Source: Rhodamnia argentea
Taxonomy: Eukaryota; Streptophyta; Magnoliopsida; Myrtales; Myrtaceae
Reading direction: 5' to 3'
Length of the DNA: 64,000 nt
Assembly (NCBI RefSeq): GCF_020921035.1
Contig: NC_063155.1
Location: 8,975,001 to 9,039,000 of the forward strand
The position numbers were made by a program, and so were the translations under genes. Of this stretch, positions 37,851 through 48,926 are shown piece after piece (within the stretch, counting starts at the first letter, position 1; each line of letters begins with the position of its first letter). The notes beneath the pieces were generated by a model, which worked only from the letters and a program-made list of their open reading frames with translations, was not told where the DNA came from and did no database searches.

Positions 37851-40079
37851 GAAGGCTTGCAATGAAAGATTGAGCAAAGAACCCGCTTTTCCCCTTTTCT
37901 TGATGGTGATGAAACTGTACTAATGCCCGATTTCTTGCAGAGGGTCTCAATAAATGAATGAGGAAGAAAGAGGGATGTCGCAGTGACGGGTCTTTATAGC
38001 AGAGGAAGTGGAAACAGGGAGGGGAAAAAAAAAACAAGAACAGAGAAAAAGAGAAAAGAGAAGATCTTGGTGATTTTGCCTTTTCAATTGAATGGAAGGA
38101 AGCAGATAAAGGCGAGATTCTCAGAAAGATCCTTATTTCTACGTGATATCTTTGCGAAATCCACCGGCATCATCCCACTTGTCCTTTGTCCTGTCAGACA
38201 CAAATCTCATTCTACTGTTCTCTTGTCTACTCTCTCCTCCGTTAATATTTCCACCGACAGAACGCAACCATGAAACTTCGTGTCCTCTGTTTCTGCGCAT
38301 GTCAATTGGGTTTGGTCTGGCTCTCTCCTTGCATGGATTTTTGAGCCACGATTGTTTTACCTTTGAAACGTGCGGTATTGGATTATCGAGAATCATAGGA
38401 AGGAGGAAGTCAAGAAAAACAGGGGGAAACAGATGGTATTGGTAAGGGAAATGACTCTTGACTTCTTGCTTTCGAGCTTTAAGTAAAGGATCAAACTTTA
38501 ACGCAGGAAAGATGAATTGGATTTGACTTTGTGTTGCAGTTGCGGAGAAGCCTTCGGATCCGAGGAAAAAAAATGAGGTGACAAAGAAAGGGTCCCACCG
38601 AAAAGATTTTGCGCGGATCTTGTCATGGTTCTCGAACAGGGACAGGTTTGAGGGTGGGCTTTCGAGAACCAGGTGTGTTCAAACCTGAGGGCTGGCTCCG
38701 GTAAGAAGGGTCTTAAAAATGGGGGAAAATAAAAAAATAAAAGTGGGACCCGCACAACGGTAATCCTGTCAAATTCGAAAAAAAAAATTAAAATTAAAAT
38801 GCAATATGACGTCTCTTATTGAGATAAATATGTGCTTAAGAATGTTTTGATTAAGATTAATCTCCAAGGATGCATGCAAATTAACTTTTGTTCACGCGCA
38901 TCGAGTGAGGATCTACCTACATGATGATGGGTAACCTCGAAAAAGTTACTCTAGCTAGGAAATCTTACTTCGATGAATTAATTGACTAATAAATTCTTTC
39001 GACATACGTTCACGAGTCGTTTGCCAACTCTTAAACCTTTTCACTCTTAATAAAATTCCAGGATTAATTCACTGGAAATCATGAAATTTGACATGAAAAT
39101 GCAATAGGATCATTAAACTTTCAAGAAGAGTAATCAAGTCTTAAAATTTATCAAATTGATTTTCTTTAATACCGTTTATTTATCTAATGAAAAATGCTGA
39201 CGTGGTATTTTAAAATTAATTTCTCTATCGTACATAGCATTTTTTTAATATGATTTTTGCCAAATTTTATTCAAATCAATTCAAAAACCAAGGTTAATAT
39301 TTAGTTTCAAAAAGCTAAACTTAAAAAGGAAAAAGAGAGAGAGAGAAGAGCCGCAAGTCAGGGCCTCGTTGTTGAGGCTCGGCTGTCACCGCCCATTCTT
39401 GGAGTGCCGGCAGAGGTTGCTTGGCCAAGTCGAGGGTGGCCGTTCGTCATCAGCCCCGAGCGAAGGCCGGCAACCGTCGCCAGGCTCGGGCGAAAAAGAG
39501 TAGGACTCCACCTGGCTCTTTGTTTTAGGCCTCCAATGACCGAAACTCAATTGTCTGCCAAATCTAAACCCCAAAATCCAATCATTGGATCCTTCACCAA
39601 AGATTTAGATGCCCGGATAAAGAGCAAGAGCCAGTGAATAAAGCGAAGAAAGATTGGAGGGGAGGGTCCTCGCTTTAATAGGCAAGAGAAATAATCATAA
39701 AAAAAAAATCAAATCAAATCTTCTTAAGGAAAACAAAATAAATATAATGTACTAGAAAAATGAAAATAAAAAGAGAAGTTGAAAGGGACGGCTGAGATTT
39801 GACCACGGGGTTCCGATGGGGGGAGAGGTAATGGAAGGTCGAGAAGCTCAAGACAGTGACTTGGGCGAGCGTGTGGTCTGATCGAGTCCCATGTGGCGGC
39901 TCTCAAATAGAGTGAACGTGAAAATCGGACAAAGAGAAAGAGACAAGGTCCGATGTGGGATGGGTCGCCATCAATGAAAGATATGCTCTTGCACGGACCA
40001 TATCTTTCGATTTTGTGTTTTATCGGGTCGGTAGGTCCCATGAATCTTCAACTGTTTTGATTATTCAGCAAATACCTTT
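37851..40079. other. Intergenic region with repeat debris
   Basis: 37851-38100 should hold the response regulator promoter. 38100-39090 shows no supported gene. 39090-39345 carries the AT-rich ATCATTAAACTTTCAAG...TCAAGTCTTAAAA...GCTGACGTGG pattern of the small foldback family also seen at 60.2 and 63.0 kb. It is followed at 39350-39500 by a GC-rich core (GCCGGCAACCGTCGCC and similar) like the core of the 63-kb copy. ORFs here are short and unrecognised. Confidence 0.45.
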
Positions 40080-41000
40080 TTTTTTTAAAGATTAATACTA
40101 CGAATTTTTTTTACCATAAAACCCCTTAAACTAATATACTTATAATAAATTTACTCCAAATTGATACACGTATTCGTTAAATCTAACGATCAAATTACTG
40201 AGTTGAATGACACGTGACAATTCAAGAGTGTACCAATTTATGATTTTTACCTTATATTTATCACGGGTATATCAATTTGAAATTTTTTGAGATATTAACC
40301 CAATTTAATGGAATGTAAATTTGTCACGGACGGGTGTACCGGTTTGGATTTTTTTGGGGTAAAAAAAATTAGTTTATGGTAAATTTATTATAGATGTACC
40401 ATCTCATGATTTTTGGTAGTGAAAAAAATAGTTTGGGGTAGATTTGTCACATATGTACTAGTTTAAGATTTTTCTTGGTAAAAAAAAAAAGATTGATACC
40501 ATGAAAAATTTTAAATTTCATTTGTCACAAATTTAGCACAAATTAATTTTTTAACCATGAAAATTTCTAAAATTGCATCACCGTGATGAATTTACCTCAA
40601 AATTTTTCCTATTATAAAAAATCCCAAACTGGTACATCTATGATAAATTTCCATCAAATTCCTTTTTTGACTGTTAAAATACTAAACCGATATACATATG
40701 ATAAGTTTGCCCTTCGTTAGTTTCCATTAAACCGGGCTAATATCGCAAAAATATCCAAACCGATACATCGATGACAAACGGGTGGTACAAATCCCAAATT
40801 GGTATATCCCTCAACTGCTACGTGTTATCCAACTGGACAATTTTATGGTAAAATTTAATGAAAAAAAAAATAGAGAGTAAATTTGTCAATTTGTCACAGG
40901 TATACTAGTTTGAGATTTTTAATGGTAAAAAAAATAGTTCAAGATAAATTTATTATACCAATTTAGAATTTTTGGTGACATTAATCCAAAAAAAATTAAT
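40080..41000. repeat. Degenerate ~62-bp repeats in both orientations
   Basis: The phrase TAAATTTGTCAC...GTACTAGTTTGAGATTTTT, followed by GGTAAAAAAAATAGTTTGGGG, recurs in variant form at about 40310, 40372, 40436 and 40870-40930. Inverted variants (CAAATTGATACACGTA..., CCCAAACTGGTACATC..., ACCGATACATCGATGAC) occur at 40150, 40630, 40690 and 40760. The block is non-coding and low in complexity, and looks like the decayed interior of a foldback-type element. Confidence 0.7.
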
Positions 41001-41329
41001 TAATTCGAAATAGATTTAAGAACCTTCTCACCACGATTTCAATTGCGATATGAGGTGTCACAATTCTATAAAACGTTCTGCAAGTACCACCTCATGGCAA
41101 TGACATCTTGGCCCTGTTTGGTTCAAGATTGGGAATGAGCATTGAAGCTCTAAAGTCCATTGGCCAAATGCAAATGGAGTTTGATGCATTTTTTGGCTCA
41201 CTTTAGGGAGATGCAATTGCATCTCAAATGCTCTCGAAAATCCTTTAGTCTAGAGGTACTTTGGCCTAAAAAATTTTGCGAAATACAACTAATTTTTTTC
41301 TTTTAAATTTGTCACCTTAGTTTGCCGCT

Positions 41330-41705
41330 CACTACCACCAACCACCCCCCATCGCCCACCATCCATCGCCGGCTGCCCGCCATCCATCACTGCCATCGCT
41401 CATCGCCGCCAACCGCCATAGATTGCCGTCCATTGCCGCCACCCACTACCGTCGATCATCGCCAATCGCCGTCACCGCCCACCCACCACCGCTCACCCGC
41501 CATCCCCCTCCGTCGCCCGCCGCTGGACCCGCCACTACCGACCATCGTCTGCCAACCGCCGCCCCCCACCAATCGCCGCCACTAGCCAACTGTTATCCAC
41601 CACCGCTCGCCAACCGTCGCTCGCCGCCGCTGCCCACCACCGATGGCCGCCAACTTTCGCCCGCTGCCGCCATTGCCGTCGCCACCAACAATTGTCGCCT
41701 CCACC
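41330..41705. repeat. CCACCG/CCGCC-rich minisatellite
   Basis: About 375 bp made almost only of CCACC, CCGCC, CATCG and CGCCAACCG variants with irregular spacing, flanked by AT-rich sequence. Two long proline/serine-rich ORFs run through it only because the repeat lacks T- and A-rich stops. It is immediately followed by ACAAAGTTCATTTTTCACC, a mobile-element style AT region. Confidence 0.85.
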
Positions 41706-42779
41706 GACCACCCTTTTTTTTTTTTACAAAGTTCATTTTTCACCAAATAACATTTACGTCAAAGTTGTTTTCTAATATGTTTTTAAAATACACTTTACCA
41801 AACAGCACTTACATTTTGAAAAAGGTTTTTAGCTCAAATATATTTATATTTTCTCAAAGTCTATTGGTAAAATGTTGAACCAATCAGGCCCCTTGTAATG
41901 CCTTTTAGGAAGTTGTTTTGCCTGGCGTAAAGTTGATGCAGCTTCCTGACGCGTGTTATCACACAGACAAACCGCAGCACACTTCACGTCACAGCACCTT
42001 TCCGGAAGTGGCTCCTCTTGGTAATCACGGCTAAAACAAAATCAATCGCATTGTCCAAATTTTTCTATTTTTATTTGGTAAAAAATAAATAATTTAAAAA
42101 AATATTCTTTTAAAAAATAACCACTTGAAGTGATTAGTCAATAAAAAAAAATATTCATTATCGATAATTATTTATTTCTCAATATTTTTGCCTAGAACAA
42201 ATAATTTTTTATTCATTTGTAAGAGACCATTTTTTGATAAATAAATGTTATCTAAATTATTTGTATTTCGTGAAATATAGGATCCATAAGAAAAATCAAG
42301 GGGTAGGGTGAGAATATGGCAACAGTGCAAGTGGGCTTTGACTTTCACTTTCTCTTAACTACTATCCATTTCTATTTTTGTTTTTTTTTGGCTCTCTTTA
42401 ATGCAAATTCTTTTAATACTTTATGAAATTCTATTTTACAACCTTTGTTTTCCATTTTCTCATCACTTTGATTTTAATTTTCCTTTTCTACGTTGATTTT
42501 TTTTTCCTTTCAGTCCATTGATAAATATATGCATGACCATGAATCCAGCCTCAATTATCCAAAACTAATTAGAAGTTTGAATCTTTATTAGAATGGGATT
42601 TCGTTAATCGCATTCGCACAATGTTTTCTCTCTTTTTCTTTGTTACTTTTGATGTGCTATCTTGTTTTTTGGTCAAGACTTGTGATGTGCTATTGACGTC
42701 ATGCTGTAGAGGCACGATTAGTACAATATAAGGACGTGATTAAAGGCCATGAATGATAAAAAGAGGATACATATTTTTC
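41706..42779. other. AT-rich intergenic with one dispersed repeat
   Basis: 42060-42280 is another copy of the AT-rich dispersed family (TATTTGGTAAAAAATAAA, TAAGAGACCATTTTTTGATA, TATTTCGTGAAATA). No gene seen. Confidence 0.5.
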
Positions 42780-43470
42780 GAGGCCCCCTTCCTTTCCCCC
42801 TTTCTCTCTTTTTCCACCCTTCTCAAAACCCTAGCTGCCAGTAACATTTTTTTTTTTTTTTTTTATAGGAGACCCCTTCTCCCTTTTCTTAACTTGTTTT
42901 GATTTTCTATTTTTTCTTGCTTTTCTCCAATTTGAGAGCTTTTCTCTCTTATTTTTGAGAGGCTTTTATCCCAATCTAGTTTAGATTTGGGGTTTCCCGT
43001 GTGTATGTTTTCGGGACTTTTTTCCCCTCGAGTTCCGTTGGTGAACAAGTCCAATTTCGAAAGAGATCAGAGGAGCTTCGTGAATGTTTCGCTTTCACGG
43101 GTGTCAAATCTATGCTCGCTCAACCTTTTTACTCTGCTCGGTAAAGGTGTCGGGGACGCCAAACCTAAGCGCACCCCACCCGAAAGGCAAAGCCATAGCA
43201 GCAAATGGAGTTCTCGGTGTGTGCTCATTATTAAGACGGATTCGGCGATCGGCCGCCGATTGTGGTGCAAAGAAGCCATAGATGTGCTCTTTGAGCGTAC
43301 AATCCATGACCTTATTTTGATGATTTCTCTTGTTATATGGAGCTTGTTTTATGTTAAAGTTGTCTGTGATGTATTTTGATACAGTTGAATTGCGATATTT
43401 CTCCCTTGCATCCCGATGAAGCGAATGAAATGAAATGTCATTTCTAACAAAAAAAAGAAAAGAAAAAGAG
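42780..43470 (+). other. Possible retrotransposed fragment (LINE 3' end or processed copy)
   Basis: The block is richer in GC and more exon-like than its surroundings. It starts with a pyrimidine-rich leader, AAAACCCTAGCTGCC, has open frames on both strands (130 and 133 codons, no recognised domain), and ends with a tail, GAATGAAATGAAATGTCATT, then CTAACAAAAAAAAG. An A-rich 3' tail without introns suggests target-primed retrotransposition. No reverse transcriptase motif is visible, and I do not assign a family. Confidence 0.3.
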
Positions 43471-44875
43471 GATACATTAGCTTGTGTTGTCCTCTCATTT
43501 CTATAATACATATTTCCTAATCGGATAGCTTGATAATATGACTTGTGCCACTTATATCGTTATCTTTAGATGAAAGCTTGATTCCCTTAAAAGAACCCCA
43601 AACTTTAGATCCAAATGATTCCTCTAAAAAAATCACCAACTTTGATTGTAGTCTCAAATTTGCCTATGCTTCCAAAAATTGCCATTAGTTTATTCCAAAT
43701 TATCAACATTAGGGCCAGTTAGATGTTCATAATCAAAACCCCTGTCATCTCTAAAACCCTCAACTTCTTACAGAACAACAACAATATCCTAATGTTGATA
43801 GTTTTAAAGAGACCAACGGTGGTTTTTGGACGGAGGGTAGATTTGGGATTAGAGTGAAAATTTATGATTTTTTTAATTCAATGTAGAATTGGGATTGAAT
43901 ATAAAGTTAAGGTTATTTTAGGAGATTCGATCGAATTATAATCTAATATATATCCATAAAATTTAGTAATAGGAAATGCCTTCCTCTATGAAGCGCGAGT
44001 ATGTTCCTAATTAAGTTAAAAGTCAATATTACTTGAACAAACCTCTCGAGTCACAATTTAGGTTTATATCAATAGAGTCATGGGCACTTGTAAGTATAAT
44101 GATGTACTCTAGAAAATAGAGTTATGAAACGTATGAAAAAGCTGCCTATTTACCCTCTGTTTATTTCGTGAAAAAATTAATAATTTGAAAAATATTTTCC
44201 CAAAATAATTGCTTGTATCAATTGAAAAAATTAATCAATGAAAAGTACTTTCATTATTGGCAATAGTTTATGCTTGCACACTTTCGTTGACGATGATAAA
44301 ATGGTCATTTTAGTGAAATGTTCTCCGAGTCATTTATTTTTTGCGAAATATGCACGCTTTGTAGGGCAAGGGCGGAGGCTTGGTGGAAGCCCCTCCAAGA
44401 AGCCCACTCCCGTGCTCGGGAGGCATCCTAGAAGTAGCTAGTAAGGGTTTGTTTCTATCCATGCTCATGCTTTATCAACTCGAAGTTACCTCGTGGAAAG
44501 AACGAAGCCAATAAAGATCCCGAAAGAAGTAAATTGAAAATGATCGCTTGTATCGGTTATAAAAATGAATTAAAATAAGATTACATCATTCATGAAAATA
44601 TTTAGACATGAATTGTTGTCGACGATAAAAATATTTTTCACGGATTAATTATTTCAGACGATACTAATGATTATTTTTCGCAAAAATATTTTCCCAGCTG
44701 CTCATTTTTTCAAAAAAAAAAAAAAAGGGAGCTTAAAGTAGGAATATTTATATTCTCAAATGTTAAACTTGAACACCGTTTTAAGTTCAGCCTGCTTTCG
44801 GACCAAAAAAAAAAGTTCAGCCTGCTGTTCTCCATTTTTGTGTGATGAGGAGAACGAGAGGAGAGAGAGAGAGAA
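43471..44875. other. Intergenic, AT-rich, repeat debris
   Basis: 44160-44360 matches the dispersed AT-rich family. 44360-44440 contains a GC-rich fragment (GGGCAAGGGCGGAGGC). TTAAGTTCAGCCTGCT is duplicated at about 44781 and 44813 around a poly-A. No gene. Confidence 0.45.
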
Positions 44876-45380
44876 GGGATTTGGCTCGTGGAATGGAATT
44901 CTCACGAGTCATGTCGAGACGTCGTCGTCTTGACTGTTTTCTGCGGGGATCCATTGTTCATATCTCTTCGATCATTTAGTAAATCCTTCAGCTTCCAGCT
45001 TCGCCTTCCTTCGCCGATGTCTAAAACAGGAAGAAAAACCGAAGCAATCCGAAAGCTCTCGGACCGATCGGCTGGCGAATACGATGGCGATATGCGTCGG
45101 TGTCTGCACGATTGATCAGGGATTTTTCACCCCACCCTAGGAGTGGTGCGAGATCGGATCAGATCGGATCTCCTGAGGACTGATTTGACGGAGCTTCGAT
45201 TCCGGACCGGTGGAAGCGACAAATGCTGCTCTTCGACGGCGTCCGTTCGAAGCGACTTCGCGTCAGGTGCGAGCTCCTTCGAGTCTCGCGTGCCCCTTCT
45301 TGTTCATGCGATCGCGCGCAACAGTTTTAGGAAGTTTCGCGGATTTGGAAAACGCGACAAGTCCCGACCTTTTTAGTTCT
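44876..45380 (+). other. GC-rich, exon-like island of unknown origin
   Basis: About 500 bp with coding-like composition, preceded by GAGAGAGAGAGAGAGAAGGG. It contains several overlapping open frames of 60-77 codons (for example one with MSKTGRKTEAIRKLSDRSAG) but no domain I recognise. It could be the first exon of a lost gene, a 5' leader, or a retro-copied fragment. AT-rich sequence follows abruptly at 45,380. Confidence 0.3.
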
Positions 45381-46084
45381 GCAATTTGCTGATCTTTTCC
45401 CAGTCAAAATCCTCGGACCGTTAATTTGTCTAATCCCATTTTGTGTTTGGTACCGTAATATTCGTAGTGTTTGATGATGTACCAGATATTTAGATTGTTG
45501 CCGTATAACCGAAATTATATTTTTGCGCTTCGAAATGTAATAAGAAAAGAAACTATGTATAAAAGATTCGTTCCTCGAATTTGCGAGTAATCCTAGTGTT
45601 GAAAAAAAGATATGAAATTGTATCTCGTGGGAATCGGTCGCATGCATTCGAAATTAAGATCTCCTTTTGATATATGGTAAATCATTACTCAAAATTCCAG
45701 TCTTTGTAACACCTTTCATGTAATTTATAAAATGTCAATGACACAAAATACTAATTATAGATACTTTGCCGAATTTTACGATTTAATTTCGCTTCCTGAT
45801 TGGGAAGGAATCTATTGGGTTATCACCTGCTTTGCCTAGATCTTCCAACAATGTTCACAATTATAGTTGACTGGCTCTCGCTCCTTCACTTCTAGGAAAG
45901 AGCGACGCCTTGCTGGTTTATCCATGATCTATAAGTAGCATCAACAGAGGGAATTGAAGAGGTCAAGGATTTGAGCGCCTTCACTTTCAGGGTAGGAATG
46001 ACACCTTGCTTCATGTCGAAAAAGGGATTTTGAGACTGGTAAGTGAATGTGATGGGAATTGGTAGGCTTTGCTAGCAAGGGAAG
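45381..46084. other. Intergenic, nothing recognised
   Basis: AT-rich sequence without supported ORFs, RNA genes or repeats. Confidence 0.5.
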
Positions 46085-46880
46085 TGATCTATTGGGCCTA
46101 GCTACTATATCTAAGGCCTCTTGGGCCTAATAAAGGCCAATAGCGTAAGGTGAACAAGGCCTCTTTTGACTGCAGATGGACCCACAACATGGGCTCAGTT
46201 AAGGCTAAAATCGGCCCAGTGGGCCCTCTCTTGCACTTCGTGGAACAAATGACTCCTAAGTAACTGGCCTATGGGTGTCGAACCGACCTTGATCTAGATC
46301 TTGCTTGCCTAATAAGGGCCACAGCAGATAGGTCATATTTTGGGCCGCGTGTGCTGTATGCACATTGGGGATGGACCGTGTTTCGGGCTTCGCTGGGTAA
46401 ATTCAGGTACAAATTAATCAGCCCATGGGCCCCACATTGGCCTAATTGGAGATGAGCCCCTCTTTGGGCTTAGAAGGCCCAAAATAATCGACCCATTGGC
46501 TTTAAATAGGGCCTTGAACTGGGCTTAGCTGATGTGCATTTTAGCTCCATTAAAGGTGGGTCCCTTTTTCGGCATAAAATGTTACTTTTCGTCCGATAAA
46601 AATGGCCCTGATTTGGGCTTCAAACGCCCAAAATAATCGGCCAATTGCCCTAAAATTGGCTACGAAATGGGGCTTAAATATGTGCCCTTGCGGCCCATTA
46701 AAGATGGATTAGGCCAATGGGCCAAATGGGCCTTGAATTGGGCTTAAAAGGTAGGCCTGTACCCCTTTAAGGATGAGTTCTGTTTCGGTTTAAAATGGGC
46801 CCAATTCAGAAATAAGTCAAGCAATGGGCCAAAATGGACCTCGAACTGGGCTTAAAAGAGGGCATGCAGGCCCATTATGG
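46085..46880. repeat. Degenerate tandem array dense in TGGGCC/TGGGCT motifs
   Basis: Imperfect units of roughly 100-120 bp, each with variants of CCAAAATAATCGRCCCATTG, GGGCCTTGAAYTGGGCTTA, GGCCCATTAAAGATGG and TTCTGTTTCGG. The array holds well over a dozen TGGGCY motifs, on both strands. Because TGGGCY is the plant site II element (TCP factors), the repeat would read as a clustered TCP-site array, though it is most simply mobile-element-derived. It ends ~130 bp before the MULE fragment at 47 kb. Confidence 0.7.
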
Positions 46881-47011
46881 AGGCGTTCTGTTTGATCGAG
46901 TAGTACATAATTGGACGATTGAAAGGATTGCAATATCTTCAATCTAGAACTTGAACAAGCTTACGAAATTTGACGATCGGAAGTGTTGTGTTTTTGTTCC
47001 TTGTAGGTCCA

Positions 47012-47392
47012 ATGGCCGAAAACAAAGTCTATGACACTGTTTTCTTTGGGGGTAAATTTCAAGTTGGACAGTGCTTGGATTACGTAGGCGGAATTGTTGA
47101 TATTGTTGAAATAAACTTAAGTATGGGTGCACTGCGTAATGTAATTGAAACTATTGAAGCTTTGTGTGTGCGTGAAATAGAGAAATCATTTTACAGAATT
47201 CGTGGAAGTAGTACTCTTGAAGACGGGCTAATTCTTAGGTATTTATGGGATAACTTTAGTGTGAAAGTATTGACATGGATGTTGAGCATGTTGATGATGA
47301 AGAGACAAGTACTAAGCTAAGTAGCTTCGACATTGACACGCGACAAGACACAACACGGCACGCCGATACGTCATTTCCTCAAAAATAGAGAA
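47012..47392 (+). pseudogene. MULE transposase N-terminal PB1-like domain, broken
   Basis: After CCTTGTAGGTCCA (acceptor-like), the frame reads MAENKVYDTVFFGGKFQVGQ and continues with LDYVGGIVDIVEIN, a short helix-forming stretch, FYRIRGSSTLEDGL and LRYLWDNFSV. This matches the PB1-like domain that opens MuDR-type transposases of plants (vyDtv.hhGGkf...YvGG.v...l.pL.sD). About codon 90 the frame shifts: the acidic continuation ESIDMDVEHVDDEETSTKLS is in another frame and ends at a TAG around 47387-47389. No MULE catalytic core or SWIM zinc finger follows, so it is a dead fragment. Confidence 0.65.
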
Positions 47393-48114
47393 TTCTAGCA
47401 TATTGTATATTTTTATACATACATGATAAATTATCATTTTTATGATTAATCTACCATGTTAGTATCATTCATTGTTTTGAATTGACAAATTCAGTAATAT
47501 CCTGGACTAAGTTGGGTTTGGGGAGTTGGAGTAATAACCATTGAAGCTCATATTTTGCAAACTCAAACGTTGGCAAAAATTGCAACTTCATAGGATTCAA
47601 AATTTCAATTGCAACTTACAACCGAGCAAAAAGGAGTACTTTGAGCTCTCAAGTTCTTATTAGTTCTCATTTCTCAACTGCAGATCGAGACTACAAAATG
47701 CATCTTGCACATACATTTCATTCATTATGTTCTCTGATCAACACGATCACTAAAAACATAGAAACAGAAAGTATTACAGAAAGGACACAACTATAAATCG
47801 TCCCAAGAACCCTAATGACACCTTTTCTAGTTGACATGGTTAGCTTTCACAAGAACAACATGAAATTCGTAGGGCCAACGGGTGACTCACTAGTTCTTTT
47901 GAGAGGCATTTCTGCTGCACTTTTTAATTTCCTGATGTGGATTGTGCATCAAAGATTCAAAAAAAGAAGGGGTTCATAGGTTTCTCTCTTTAATAATCCA
48001 TAAAACTGGAGAGAAGAAAACAATCAATCCACATTCTACCATTAAAGTTAACATTAAACAATAAGTCCAACAAAAAGAAACAATTCACATTTCACTATCA
48101 AATATAACAAGAAG

Positions 48115-48926
48115 TCATTCATCTACATCTACATTATCAAATTCGTTTGAAAAAACAATAGACCCCATCTCCGGCTCATCAAGTGAAAGACTTGCAACTT
48201 CAAGCACCCTAACATCTTCAAGGGTGTCAAATGCATCTCCGTCAATATCCCATATCTTGGTCTCTCCTTCTGCACATTGTTGGCTTTTTCTTGATAAAAG
48301 ACGAAGGTTACTGTGAATGAAAGTCAAATCTTCTGCATGTTTTAGGGTCTGATTTCTCCTCACTGGGTGCACAAAGGAGTAAGCATTTCAATCCCTCTCA
48401 GTATATGATGAAGAAGAAGGTTGTGCAAGAAGCTTTAAGGCCATGCTTTGAAGTATAGGTGCACATGCACAATGAATAACCCACCAAGCCTTAGGATCCA
48501 TAGAATACCAATTTTGAATGTGCACGCAAAATCTACATACTCCAAATTCACCTTGTTGCGCTCATCCAAGTTAGGAAAGTATTTGCTAAGGCAATTCAGT
48601 CTTTCTTGATTGATCTCCTTATCCTTGTATGAAGAAACTCGAGTAGGATCTTCATTGAGCCATTGATCACTATAATACCTATAAAATAAAATTAGAAAAC
48701 CGTAATAAGTAAGAGGAGTATTTCTTTTCCACTTATCATTGACAAATGAGCTCTAACTCTCGTGCATGAACTCTTAAAGTCTTTTTCACAAAAATTGCAT
48801 TTCTACGACAAATTTCCCGGCATTGCTAGGATTAGCTAATTTAGTATCATACCTCCATAGTGATTTATTCAAATCTTCATCGATAGATGTAGGTGGTGGA
48901 GCGCTACCGTCCATGCTTGAAGTCAT
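48115..48926 (-). pseudogene. Internally deleted hAT transposase (BED finger plus C-terminal dimerisation region)
   Basis: Minus strand. From Met at 48926: MTSSMDGSAPPPTSIDEDLN, then SLWRYDTKLANPSNAG and a damaged BED zinc finger (frameshift around 48830). It then jumps, after a splice-like TTTATAG near 48680, to WLNEDPTRVSSYKDKEI and NCLSKYFPNLDERNKVNLEY. A further frameshift is followed by DPKAWWVIHCACAPILQSMA, LKLLAQPSSSSYTERD, an in-frame TGA where Trp is expected, NAYSFVHPVRR, and a tail with FIHSNLRLLSRKSQQ and LEVASLSLDEPE. This is the standard C-terminal hAT dimerisation pattern. The central DUF659/catalytic part is missing, so it is a non-autonomous, multiply broken copy. Confidence 0.8.

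Noticed and set aside
41322..41878. 87- and 151-codon Pro/Ser-rich ORFs
   Set aside because: They exist only because the CCACCG-type minisatellite has no stop codons; no domain and no gene structure.
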